DNA from: Prosthecobacter dejongeii | GTDB taxonomy: Bacteria; Verrucomicrobiota; Verrucomicrobiia; Verrucomicrobiales; Verrucomicrobiaceae | Length of the DNA: 64,000 bases | Assembly: GCF_014203045.1 (NCBI RefSeq) | Contig: NZ_JACHIF010000001.1 | Coordinates: forward strand, 1,116,001-1,180,000 | Direction: 5' to 3' | Shown here: piece after piece, positions 8,655 through 17,081 of the stretch | Layout of the letters: the number at the start of each line of letters is the position of its first letter | How positions within the stretch are numbered: the stretch's first letter is position 1 | Position numbers and translations under genes: made by a program | The notes under the pieces: model-generated | Seen by the model: the letters and a program-made list of their open reading frames with translations, nothing else | Told to the model about the DNA's origin: nothing | Database searches by the model: none

Positions 8655-8740
8655 GGAGGCGACTGTCATTTGCACGGAATAACAAGCGCACGGTTGCAGA
8701 AATGCGCTAAAGCAGTGGAGGACAGCCTGCCATCTCGCCC

Positions 8741-9526
8741 ATGAAATCTATTGTCGGTCAATGCCTCAAGAAGCTCCTTGCGACGCAGGGATACAGCCTC
8801 GTACCCACGAAGAAGTGGGAGGAGTACAAGAAGGTGTATGTGCGCGATAAGATCGGCGGTCCGGCCGCGAAGCATTTGGTGAAACTGCTGGATACTTACC
8901 CGGTGGATTGTGTCTTCGATGTGGGAGCGAATGACGGAGGTTTTGCGCAGATGATGCGGACGGAGGTGGGCTACCAGGGGTGGATCATTTCATTTGAGCC
9001 GCTGGTGGAGATCGCCGAAGAGCTGGCGAAGAAAGCGGCGGCTGACCCCAAGTGGGAAGTGATGACGGATGCGCTAGGCCGCGACATTGGGGAAAAGGAA
9101 TTTCACCAGATGGCGGGGGATGTTTTTAGCTCCTTTTATCTGCCGGATCCTTCGCAGCCCTCCAAGTACGCGGAGTCCAATAAGGTGCTTCGGAGCATGG
9201 CGGTGAAGGTGAACACGATCAATCACCTGTGGCCACAGATCCAGAAGCGGCTGGGTGTGAAGACGATGCTGCTGAAGATGGACACACAGGGTTTCGACTC
9301 GGAGGTCTTCGCCGGGGCCGACCGTTGTTTTGACGATATTCCTTTGGTGATGTCGGAGATTTCATTCATCCGGCTGTACAAAGAGGCACAGACCTTTCAG
9401 GAGTCTCTGGATACCTTTGCGGCGGCCGGGTATGTGCCAGCGATGCTCAATCCCATCAGCTACGATGACCGACAGGCGGCGATCGAAATGGATGCCATTT
9501 TGGTGCGGGCGAAGCGGCCTGCTTAA
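8741..9526 (+). CDS. FkbM family SAM-dependent methyltransferase
   Basis: FkbM-type enzymes usually O-methylate sugars or natural products. The 261-residue protein has the SAM motif VFDVGANDGGFAQMM near residue 65 and the later LLKMDTQGFDSEVFAGADR block that defines the family. The first 60 residues are basic and without motifs. It faces the three-gene glycan operon on the opposite strand, so it may methylate the sugar made or exported by that cluster (inference). Transcription ends at the hairpin at 9543-9564, which overlaps the flippase stop codon. Confidence 0.9.
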   Translation: MKSIVGQCLKKLLATQGYSLVPTKKWEEYKKVYVRDKIGGPAAKHLVKLLDTYPVDCVFDVGANDGGFAQMMRTEVGYQGWIISFEPLVEIAEELAKKAAADPKWEVMTDALGRDIGEKEFHQMAGDVFSSFYLPDPSQPSKYAESNKVLRSMAVKVNTINHLWPQIQKRLGVKTMLLKMDTQGFDSEVFAGADRCFDDIPLVMSEISFIRLYKEAQTFQESLDTFAAAGYVPAMLNPISYDDRQAAIEMDAILVRAKRPA

Positions 9527-9542
9527 AGGGGAGGCAGGCAGT

Positions 9543-9564
9543 GCTCTCTAGAGAGGGCTTTTTT
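9543..9564 (+). terminator. Terminator after the FkbM methyltransferase gene
   Basis: GCTCTC (9543-9548) pairs with GAGGGC (9553-9558), including one G-T pair, over a four-base loop and is followed by six T. It overlaps the end of the convergent flippase gene. Confidence 0.6.
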
Positions 9565-11116
9565 AGGCGAGCCGGAGCTTCTTTTTGAGGAGGGTCCAGG
9601 CCTCGTGGCGCTCGCTAGTCTGGAGGATAAACCAGGGCATGAGGAGGAGACAGACGAGGGTGTAGCCACTGCCTGCGAGGAAGAGGCTGCCATAGTCTGG
9701 CTGGACCCAGCGATGAAAGAGCCAAATGCCCAGCAAAGGCGGGATACTGCTGCGTAGGGAGGACAGGAGGAGATGCTTGAAGATGTATTCCGTAGCGGGA
9801 ACGTGGATGACCTTTGCCACCATGATGGGGAGGACGAACAAACGGGAGATAAGCATCTCCAGCGCGATAGCGCTCACCACGCCGTGAAGGCCCCAGACCA
9901 TGCCGAAGGCGATGCTGAGGACCGCACTGAAGCAGCCGCCGGCGATGGCCATCCAGGAGAGCCAGTGATTCTTATCCAGGGTATAGAGCAAATTGTGAGC
10001 GGGATACTGGGCGAAGTAGAGGAGGTAAGGACCCGCGACGATGTGCATGACATCGGTCGCGCCCCAGAGATTCGGCCCGACCCAGCGGTGAAAGAAAGGC
10101 GAGGCGAGCCAGCAGGCCCCGAGGACGGCAAAGGTGCTGAAGGAGGCGGCCCAGCGAGAGGAACGAATGAAGATGCTGCGCAGTCCTGCCTCATCTCCGG
10201 CCCCGTGAAGCTGGCTGAAAATGGAGATGACTGGCCCACCGAAGATGGCACCCACAGTGTCTTGGATGATGGTGATCAACCGCATGCCGATGGAATACAG
10301 CGGCACGGAAGCGAGGCCGCTGACGCGATCTACGACCATGGGGTTCAAATTCCCCCGGAGGGACTCGCCCACCATGAGGATGCTGATGGAGCGTGCGTAG
10401 CGTAGGAGATCACGCCGGAGGTCGCGCACTACGGCGGTGTCTGGGGGCGGCACGGTGGCGGGGATCAAGGGGGCGGCGAAGCGGGCGAGGCAGTAAAGTT
10501 CTACCCCCTCCATAACGATCTGGACGCAGGCGACGCCGATGATGGAGGGCCTTTTGGCCAGGAGCCAGATGAGCAAACCGGCCTGAAGGATGGAACGAAG
10601 GATGGAAGCCTGGGCGATGAGATCGTAGCGGCTATTGGCACGCAAAAACACGACTGGGAGCCGGAAACGAAAGCGCAGGACCAGCATCAGGCAGACGATC
10701 AAAAGGGCTAGCTCGAACTCGTGATGATGCGAGCCGGAAACGGTCAAACCTGCGACCAGGACGATGACCGGGGTGAGGACGAGCAAGACTGCTGCGATGA
10801 GGCGGAAGAACTGGCTGACGGTGGTAAAAATGAGTCCCTGCTGGTCCACATTCCCCACGCCCACGGCCATGCCGAGGAAGCGAGAGGCTGAAAACGTGAT
10901 GCCCATTTCCAGCAAGGCTCCATAACCTGAGATGGAGGTGACCAGGACCCACAGACCATAACCTTCGACGTTTAAAGCCTGGACCATCGCCGGGGTGAGG
11001 ACCAGGGTGACGGCTACCTTAAGGATTAAATCTAAAATATTAATCCCTGAACCACGGAACATACGGCTTTCTGAAAACCGTCTTTTTGGGGGGCTAGCGC
11101 TTGGTTCAGTGGGCAC
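9563..11116 (-). CDS. Polysaccharide flippase, Wzx/MATE-like (MOP superfamily)
   Basis: The 517-residue protein has the pattern of a 12-14 helix lipid-linked-oligosaccharide flippase, starting with GINILDLILKVAVTLVLTPA and GLWVLVTSISGYGALLEMG, and ending in a hydrophobic segment LVCLLLMPWFILQTS. It would move undecaprenyl-linked glycans across the inner membrane. The start is taken as GTG 11116, one base after the upstream stop codon, so translation is probably coupled; ATG at residue 19 (MFRGSGIN) is an alternative. It is the last gene of a three-gene operon. No glycosyltransferase gene is seen nearby, which is odd for a surface-glycan locus. Confidence 0.88.
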   Translation of the reverse strand: MPTEPSASPPKRRFSESRMFRGSGINILDLILKVAVTLVLTPAMVQALNVEGYGLWVLVTSISGYGALLEMGITFSASRFLGMAVGVGNVDQQGLIFTTVSQFFRLIAAVLLVLTPVIVLVAGLTVSGSHHHEFELALLIVCLMLVLRFRFRLPVVFLRANSRYDLIAQASILRSILQAGLLIWLLAKRPSIIGVACVQIVMEGVELYCLARFAAPLIPATVPPPDTAVVRDLRRDLLRYARSISILMVGESLRGNLNPMVVDRVSGLASVPLYSIGMRLITIIQDTVGAIFGGPVISIFSQLHGAGDEAGLRSIFIRSSRWAASFSTFAVLGACWLASPFFHRWVGPNLWGATDVMHIVAGPYLLYFAQYPAHNLLYTLDKNHWLSWMAIAGGCFSAVLSIAFGMVWGLHGVVSAIALEMLISRLFVLPIMVAKVIHVPATEYIFKHLLLSSLRSSIPPLLGIWLFHRWVQPDYGSLFLAGSGYTLVCLLLMPWFILQTSERHEAWTLLKKKLRLA

Positions 11117-11117
11117 G

Positions 11118-12320
11118 CTATGTCTTTGAGGGTGAGGGGGTAAGCCCCTTCATATCCTCTTCCATCGTGCAGGCATCAATGAGAAATTTGCAGGCCCAGT
11201 TAATTAACTGAAAGCGGCAGTAGTCTCCATTGACGGGGAAGGAACCTTTCACACCACCGCGCAGCATGCTAGGACCTTCAAGGTGAAGAGTCCTTCTAAC
11301 AAACTGATTCGCGCGACGTGCGGCCACTAGGTATTTCTCTTGTTTCGTAAACTGGTATAGCATGAACCAGCAGATGGCGGTCTGAGACAGACCGGTGAGA
11401 CAGACCCAGGAAACTGTGGGTTTCCACTGGGCATTGAGCATGCCGGGGAGGCTGCCTTCAGGGCTGAGGGCGGAAAGCAGGCCGTCGGCTGTTTGAATCG
11501 CCGCTTTTAACAGGGCGGGATCAGAAGAAAAGCGGTAGCCCTCGACGATGCCGCGAAGGGTGTAGGCCAGCGTGTGAGTGAGGGGAGAGGTATGGTCATT
11601 GCCCAGACCACAATCCTGGTACCAGCCGTTTTCGAGTTGGCGCGAAACGGCCCAGCGAATGTTGCGGAGGCCTGCCTCTCCAAAGGAGGCATCTCCAGAA
11701 ACGCGAGAGGCCTCCAGAAGTCCCCAAGCGACGTGGGTTTCCCAGACGTGGTCGCCAGGGGCGGCAAAGGGGTTGGGGTGGCGCCAGGCGCCGTCGGGGT
11801 CCTGCACCTCCATGAGCCACTGGGAAGTGCGTTTCATGGCGCTCAAATAAGGCTCGCCGAAGGTGGTGGCGGCGGCGGCAAGGCCTTGGAGGATTTGCCC
11901 GGTGTCAAAAACGACAGGCGCGATGACTTCAGCATGCATGTGGCTGCCGCGGAAGGCCCCGTTGGGCATCTGAATGGAAAGCAGCCAATCCATCATTTTT
12001 TTGGCCGCCTCATAGAGGTGAGGGCAGTTTTTCCGCCGGGCATGTTCCATCACGGTGGGAATGATGTAGCCGGTCGTTTCGGGGTAAGAGGCACTCCAAC
12101 CTTTGATGAAGCTGTAGTGGCGGGCGACGCCACCGTCCTGGGAGGCGGAGTTGCGTTGAGCTTCGAGAATCCAGTCTAGACAGGCGTCAATGGCGCGCTG
12201 GTTTCCTGGGTCCGAGAATAGTCCCTGAATGCTATCGCGCAGAGCTTCGCGCAGAGCTGGCCCTGGAACCAACCAGCGGGCGCTTCTTCTATAGATGAAT
12301 CGAACGGACTTTTTAAGCAC
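11118..12320 (-). CDS. Alpha/alpha-toroid (prenyltransferase-like) protein
   Basis: The 400-residue protein has repeats typical of alpha/alpha-barrel toroids: AAKKMMDWLLSIQMPNGAFR, TSQWLMEVQDPDGAWRHPNP and AVSRQLENGWYQDCGLGNDH. Each has a helix followed by G-A-W/F. This resembles polysaccharide-cluster proteins such as VpsJ and, more remotely, terpene cyclases or uronyl hydrolases. No signal peptide is evident and the basic N-terminus (KKSVRFIYRRSARW) suggests a cytoplasmic or membrane-bound site. It starts at a GTG inside the end of the upstream methyltransferase gene (8-base overlap) and is one base from the flippase. A role in building or modifying the exported glycan is inferred. Confidence 0.72.
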   Translation of the reverse strand: MLKKSVRFIYRRSARWLVPGPALREALRDSIQGLFSDPGNQRAIDACLDWILEAQRNSASQDGGVARHYSFIKGWSASYPETTGYIIPTVMEHARRKNCPHLYEAAKKMMDWLLSIQMPNGAFRGSHMHAEVIAPVVFDTGQILQGLAAAATTFGEPYLSAMKRTSQWLMEVQDPDGAWRHPNPFAAPGDHVWETHVAWGLLEASRVSGDASFGEAGLRNIRWAVSRQLENGWYQDCGLGNDHTSPLTHTLAYTLRGIVEGYRFSSDPALLKAAIQTADGLLSALSPEGSLPGMLNAQWKPTVSWVCLTGLSQTAICWFMLYQFTKQEKYLVAARRANQFVRRTLHLEGPSMLRGGVKGSFPVNGDYCRFQLINWACKFLIDACTMEEDMKGLTPSPSKT

Positions 12321-13722
12321 AGGGAGAGGCCTCGGTTGAAAGGGAGTCGCTAGGGAGGGATGCGGTGGGGTTTTTCTCGCCTATCCAGGCTAAGAAGAGA
12401 GCGTCATTTCCTGAGATCCCGCCGTGGTCTATCCGGTCAAGCACGTGGACGCGGAAGCCGTGATTCTGGATCCAGGAGGCCATTTTCTCTCGGTCGAACC
12501 ACTGTTCCCAATCGCAAATTTCCATAGCGCCCAGTTTTTGGACGTCTTTATCAAGGATCAGGAGCCGACCGCCGGGCCGGGTGATGCGAGCGAGCTCCTT
12601 CACACCAGCCTGGATGTTCACCGCGTGTTCAAGGGCCTCGACACAGAAGACCAAGTCGGCGACTTCGTCTGGCAGACCCGTATTGAGCAGCGTGCCTGCT
12701 TGAGCGTGGATAGAGTCGGGCAGTTCACCGAGCATGGTGGTCGAAAGATCCACGGCATATGCTTGGATGTGAGGATGCCTTTGCTGAAGGAGCTTGATGA
12801 AACGGCCTTTGCCACAGCCGATGTCTGCCACGACTTGGGGTTGATATTTGGCGACTAAATCATCCACAATGCGGAAGCGGCCATCCTCCGCCAGGATTTC
12901 TGTGGGAAAGCGAGGAGCAGTGGCCTCAAAGGTGCAGACCACGCGATCTCGCAAAGCTTCTAAAAACGTAAGGGCGGAAACTTGTAAGCTGAGACCCCTT
13001 GGTTTTCCGGAAAGTTTGAGAAAGGTCTTCCGATCACGCGATTTGAGGAAGGCGCGGTAGGCTTGCTCTCCGTGCTGGAGGTGACCTGCCTGGAACCAGG
13101 CCGACGCCATTTCCAGCAGCCCTGTGAGGCAAGGGGTGCTGGCCTGAAAAGTTTCAGGGAAAGAGCCATCGGGACGCTGATGTGTGGCCGCGAGATGCAG
13201 AAGTTGCTCGGCGGCTGCCTTTTCGCCACGGGCGAGCAGTCTTTTAATTCCGCGCGCCAAGGACAGGGACCGAATGTTTCCAGCCACCCAGCCAGACTGG
13301 AGAGAGGCTGCCAAGTCTGCATCGGCAGGTTGTCCAGGGACGGAGATTTGTGCCAAAATGGGTGACAGGCTCGGGACTTGCCGGATCAAGTCGGGGGTGA
13401 AAGCCAAACTCAACAGATCCCAATCGGGAATGAGATCTATTTGAAGACCTTCGGGTGTGAGGGCCGCCTGCAGTTGGCGGGCGTATTCCCTGGCTTTTTC
13501 ATGCTCTCCCCACCAGACTAGGAGGGGTATAAGGCGCAGAATCCAGATGATTTTAGCCATTGCAACCTTGTGCCTCCCAGCAGAGGCAGAAAGATCTTCA
13601 TGGATCACGGTGATCGCATCTGCAAAGACCTCCACGGAAGGCGTGCTTTTAGAGTAGCCGAGCCACCGTTTGGATCTTAATAGCTCAACCCAGTTGTTAA
13701 GCTTAAAATACTTAGCGATCAC
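12313..13722 (-). CDS. SAM-dependent methyltransferase with an N-terminal helical repeat domain
   Basis: The 469-residue product has two parts. Residues about 1-260 are helical and carry one toroid-like unit, HLAATHQRPDGSFPETFQAS, recalling the next gene. Residues about 280-450 are a class I methyltransferase with SAM motif VVADIGCGKGRFIKLLQQRH, LVFCVEALEHAVNI and RPGGRLLILDKD. It is the first gene of an overlapping operon with the toroid protein and the flippase, preceded by an AT-rich gap. The arrangement suggests methylation of a glycan or lipid intermediate. I do not know a named family with this exact architecture. Confidence 0.8.
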   Translation of the reverse strand: MIAKYFKLNNWVELLRSKRWLGYSKSTPSVEVFADAITVIHEDLSASAGRHKVAMAKIIWILRLIPLLVWWGEHEKAREYARQLQAALTPEGLQIDLIPDWDLLSLAFTPDLIRQVPSLSPILAQISVPGQPADADLAASLQSGWVAGNIRSLSLARGIKRLLARGEKAAAEQLLHLAATHQRPDGSFPETFQASTPCLTGLLEMASAWFQAGHLQHGEQAYRAFLKSRDRKTFLKLSGKPRGLSLQVSALTFLEALRDRVVCTFEATAPRFPTEILAEDGRFRIVDDLVAKYQPQVVADIGCGKGRFIKLLQQRHPHIQAYAVDLSTTMLGELPDSIHAQAGTLLNTGLPDEVADLVFCVEALEHAVNIQAGVKELARITRPGGRLLILDKDVQKLGAMEICDWEQWFDREKMASWIQNHGFRVHVLDRIDHGGISGNDALFLAWIGEKNPTASLPSDSLSTEASPCA

Positions 13723-14145
13723 GATTACTTAATTAATAGTATTAGCCTGTTTTACTGGGAAAATAACTCTAACTTTGTAGGTTAACGGAAAATATGGCAA
13801 TGTGCAAATCATAAAGATTCTCGAAAAAGGAAATCTTTAGCTTTCAAAATAAGTCGCAAGCAGTGACTGCCCTGGATGAGAGGTAGCGTAGAGTGATCGA
13901 AATACGAGTTTTCTTTATTAAGATCGTGAAATACAAAATGACCTCCAGCTTGCCGGAACGATTCGTTGCATATCACCCGTCATTTAGGGTCCAGAATTGG
14001 AAAATAGGGAACGTTTTTTGACCTCTATTCGGTCGGATCATAGGGGCTTGCCTTGCGGGTGTGTAGGGCAGCCAATCCACGTTGGAGGAACGTCATGCAG
14101 ACGAAGCTTTGCTTGCCTAGGGACTGAATAGGTCTTTGTTCCGGG
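13723..14145. other. AT-rich gap upstream of the glycan operon
   Basis: About 420 bases without a gene, visibly richer in A and T than its surroundings from roughly 13725 to 14035. It contains an inverted repeat AAAGATT/AATCTTT at 13813-13838 with A-rich sequence between. The promoter of the reverse-strand glycan operon should lie here, near 13725-13800, and that of the forward cupin gene at the right end. I could not place convincing -35 and -10 boxes. The base composition would fit acquired DNA or a strong upstream regulatory region. Confidence 0.5.
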
Positions 14146-14499
14146 ATGTCTTCTCCCCGCTATGCTGTTGCTCAGTTGGATGAAATTCCGCCTACTCCAT
14201 GCCCTTGCGGGCAGGCCCGGCGGGCTTTTAAAGAACCTTGGAATACACTGGCCACGGTGCACCTGACGGACATCCATGCGGATGCGAAGCTGCACTACCA
14301 CAAGAAGATGACGGAGATCTACATCGTCCTGGAAGGCGAGGGGTATCTGGAACTGGATGGTGAGCGCATCCCGCTGAAGCCGATGACCTCCGTGATGATC
14401 CGCCCGGGTTGTGTGCATCGGGCCGTGGGAAACCTGCGCATCATCAATGTGCCGATGCCGCCTTTTGACCCGGCTGATGAGTTCGAGGTGGAGGGTTAG
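14146..14499 (+). CDS. Cupin domain protein
   Basis: The 117-residue product is a single small beta-barrel. Cupin motif 1 is visible as LHYHKKMTEIYIVLEGEGYL (H-x-H with E and G) and motif 2 as MIRPGCVHRAVGNL. These would bind one metal. Such proteins act as mannose-6-phosphate-isomerase-like or sensor cupins; no substrate can be deduced. The N-terminus includes a CPCGQARRAF stretch with two cysteines. The gene stands alone between two gaps. Confidence 0.85.
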   Translation: MSSPRYAVAQLDEIPPTPCPCGQARRAFKEPWNTLATVHLTDIHADAKLHYHKKMTEIYIVLEGEGYLELDGERIPLKPMTSVMIRPGCVHRAVGNLRIINVPMPPFDPADEFEVEG

Positions 14500-14799
14500 A
14501 GTGTTTTAAATCGTGGTGTAGCCCTCCTTCGAAATTGAATTCCCAAATGGCGAAGGATGGATGGGCGATCAAGAACTCTTGGGGTCAGAGGTAGCAAGGT
14601 CGTTTGAGAGAAGAGGTCACCCTTTTGCGAACGAGGTTTTTTTCGTGTTGTGACCACCCCCTCACCTGGGCCTCATCCCCCAATTCTTGGGGGCGAGGGA
14701 AGCGCTTTTGGAAGCTCTGGATGAGAGAGCAAACGAGGTGTGCGAACGGCCCGGAAATTCACACGCCATAGATGAGCCACATCCTATTCTTAAACTGCT
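14500..14799. repeat. Gene-free stretch with a hairpin and a dispersed short repeat
   Basis: No gene is seen. CCCCCAA/TTGGGGG forms a perfect 7-base-pair hairpin at 14677-14693 between CCCCTCACCT and GCGAGGGA. The 17-mer TTTTGGAAGCTCTGGAT at 14706-14722 recurs exactly at 18728-18744. A related layout (CCCCTCACCT then GGCGAGGGA) appears at about 35660-35702. These look like members of one degenerate intergenic repeat family. Confidence 0.55.
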
Positions 14800-15399
14800 C
14801 TAACGGCGCAGGCCTTGGATGCGGGAGAGCATGTCCTCCAGCACAGGGGCCAGCTCCATTTTGACCTTGATGGGGGCATTGCGGAGGAAGAAGATGGGGT
14901 CTTCCTGAACCATGCTGTCCATGAACTCACGTTCTTCGGGGGAGAGTTTGTCGCCATCCTGGGCGGCACTGCGCTGGTTTTTCATGTCGCCGCGCATGCG
15001 GGTGGTGAGGCGTTTACGCTCTTCTTCGGGCAGGGCTTTGAGGCCGCGTTCCAGTCGGTCAAGGTAGGGGTCCACGGTGCGGTTGACGTATTCCTTTTGT
15101 TCCTCTTCGTTGAGGCTGGCAAAAAACTTATCCACCACCGGTTGGCTATCCTCACGCAGGCGTCGTTTGTAGGCAGCATCCAGCCGATTGAAATGGGTGA
15201 TGACACGGTCCAGGTGATGCTGGCGTGATTCGTGAGTGCCCTCCGCCTGGCCATTGAGCCAGGGGGTCTCCTCCATGAGGGCGGTGACTTTTTCTGGCCA
15301 GGAGACGAGATGATCCGTCTGGTGCATGACCCAGGCGACCGCGCTCCAGATGAAGGCCAGAGCGGCGGCAGCGATGAGCCAGATGCGCGAGCTTTTCAT
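14800..15399 (-). CDS. Membrane-anchored protein of unknown function, coupled to murJ
   Basis: The 199-residue product has one N-terminal membrane segment (WLIAAAALAFIWSAVAWVMH) followed by a long hydrophilic, helix-rich domain with many charged residues (LERGLKALPEEERKRLTTRM, DKLSPEEREFMDSMVQED). I see no catalytic motif. The ATG at 15399 overlaps the murJ stop codon in an ATGA arrangement, so the two are translationally coupled. A cell-envelope role with the lipid II flippase is a reasonable inference, but the protein is unrecognised. An in-frame extension to 15585 lies inside murJ and is rejected. Confidence 0.8.
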   Translation of the reverse strand: MKSSRIWLIAAAALAFIWSAVAWVMHQTDHLVSWPEKVTALMEETPWLNGQAEGTHESRQHHLDRVITHFNRLDAAYKRRLREDSQPVVDKFFASLNEEEQKEYVNRTVDPYLDRLERGLKALPEEERKRLTTRMRGDMKNQRSAAQDGDKLSPEEREFMDSMVQEDPIFFLRNAPIKVKMELAPVLEDMLSRIQGLRR

Positions 15400-17015
15400 G
15401 ATTTGCGGCGGAATCTCTTGGAAAGGATGCCGAGGAATTCGCCGGCTTCTTCCACGCGCAGTTTTTGCGTGATGAGGAAATACACCCCGCCGGCCAGAGC
15501 GATGGTGGCGCCGAGGCTGGCGATCTGCATGATGAAATTTTGAGTCGCCCAACTGGCGAGGAGGGTTTTTTGCCCGCCGATGCACACGGCAGCCATGCCA
15601 GCGATGCCTACCATGAGTTTCAGTAACGTCTGGCCGAGGGAGCGGCTTTCCAGGCCACTGGCAAAGCGACGCATGCAGAAGTAGAGCGTGCCGAAGTTCA
15701 CCGCCAGACCAATGGCTGTGGCCCAGGCGAGGGAGGTGTGGTCCCAGCCCAGAATGAAGACGCTGGTGTAGTTCAGCACCAGGTTCAGCACGATGATGCC
15801 GATGCTGATGAGCATGGGAATGAAACGTTTATCAATGGTGTAAAAGGCGGGCTGCAGGACCTTGATGGCTGAATAAAAGACCAGACCGAAGGCATAGGCC
15901 TGGAGGGGGCCGGCGGTATTGAGGACATCATTGGCGGTGAATTTGCCATGCTCAAAAAGGACGGAGATGATCGGCTGAGCCAGCAAGGAAAGGCCGACGG
16001 CGCAGGGCAGGGTGAGGAAAAGGACGAGGCGCAGACCTTTGGCCAAAGCCCCGCGAAAAGCTGGGGTCATGCCTTCTGTGGCGAGGCGTGAGAGCATGGG
16101 GAGGGTGACGGTGGCTACGGCTACCCCAAAGAGGCCTAACGGCAATTGTTGCAAACGCTGGGCATTGGCCAGCCAAGCTAGGGAAGATTCTTTGCCAGGG
16201 GTGTAGGAGGCAAAGATGGAGTTCAGCAGCACCGAAATCTGGGTGCCACTGGCAGCCAGCATGGAGGGCCACATGAGACGCAGCACATCCCGCACGCCAC
16301 TGTCCTTCCAGCCAAAGTCCAGGCCGAAACGGAAGCCTACGCGGTGCAGGGAAGGGAGCTGAACAAGCAACTGGAGAAACCCACCGATCAAGGTGCCGAA
16401 AGCAAAACCAGTGAGGCCTTTTTCAGTGATTTCACCATTGCGAAAACCGGGGTCAATGAGCCAGGCCAGGACCACCCCACCGACGATGCAGCCGAGATTG
16501 AAGAAGGCCGAGGCGACGGCAGGGATGAAGAAGACTTTTTTGGAGTTCAGCATGCCCATCACCAGCGCCGTGATGGAGACGATGGCGATGAAGGGGTACA
16601 TGATCTGGGCCAGCCAGGTGCCCAGGACTTTGGCCTCTTCCGAAAGACCGGGGGTGAGGATACGAAACAGAAAAGGGGCCAGGACCACGCCGGCGAGCGC
16701 TACCAGCGTCATAAAACAAGCCGCGAGGGAGAGCATCTTACGTCCGAGCACCCATGCGGCTTCATCCCCCTCATTCTTGATCTTTTTGGAGAACGTGGTG
16801 ACAAAGGCGGTGGAAAGCGCGCCTTCGGCAAAGAGATCTCGCAGCATGTTGGGCGTGCGAAAGGCGGCGGTGAAGATGCCGGTGAAGGCAGAGCCGAAGA
16901 GGCCATTGAGGAGCTGGTCTCTCACCAGTCCGAGCACACGGCTGCATAGGATGGCGATGGAAACGACGCTCGTGCTGCGTGCCTGGGAACCGTTGTCTTT
17001 CTTCTCTTCACTCAT
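15396..17015 (-). CDS. murJ: Lipid II flippase MurJ (MviN)
   Basis: MurJ flips lipid II across the inner membrane for peptidoglycan synthesis. The 539-residue product has the multi-helix MVF layout with STSVVSIAILCSRVLGLVRD, FRTPNMLRDLFAEGALSTAF (the FRxPNxLRxLFAEGAxSxAF signature) and MWPSMLAASGTQI. The start is set at ATG 17015 (MSEEKKDNGSQARST); an upstream in-frame codon at 17060 would add an arginine-rich tail and is less likely. The stop overlaps the next gene by four bases. A PBP1A-like gene lies about 15 kb away. Confidence 0.93.
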   Translation of the reverse strand: MSEEKKDNGSQARSTSVVSIAILCSRVLGLVRDQLLNGLFGSAFTGIFTAAFRTPNMLRDLFAEGALSTAFVTTFSKKIKNEGDEAAWVLGRKMLSLAACFMTLVALAGVVLAPFLFRILTPGLSEEAKVLGTWLAQIMYPFIAIVSITALVMGMLNSKKVFFIPAVASAFFNLGCIVGGVVLAWLIDPGFRNGEITEKGLTGFAFGTLIGGFLQLLVQLPSLHRVGFRFGLDFGWKDSGVRDVLRLMWPSMLAASGTQISVLLNSIFASYTPGKESSLAWLANAQRLQQLPLGLFGVAVATVTLPMLSRLATEGMTPAFRGALAKGLRLVLFLTLPCAVGLSLLAQPIISVLFEHGKFTANDVLNTAGPLQAYAFGLVFYSAIKVLQPAFYTIDKRFIPMLISIGIIVLNLVLNYTSVFILGWDHTSLAWATAIGLAVNFGTLYFCMRRFASGLESRSLGQTLLKLMVGIAGMAAVCIGGQKTLLASWATQNFIMQIASLGATIALAGGVYFLITQKLRVEEAGEFLGILSKRFRRKS

Positions 17016-17024
17016 GATGCAAAT

Positions 17025-17052
17025 GCGGCGGCACCTTCGTTGGCGCCGCCGC
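17025..17052. repeat. GC-rich inverted repeat between the sulfatase and murJ
   Basis: GCGGCGGC (17025-17032) pairs with GCCGCCGC (17045-17052) over 12 bases. It lies downstream of the reverse-strand sulfatase and just upstream of the murJ start. No run of T follows, so termination is uncertain; attenuation or mRNA processing is possible. Confidence 0.4.
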
Positions 17053-17081
17053 TCTGGCAATCACATTCCTGAGTGGGATGA

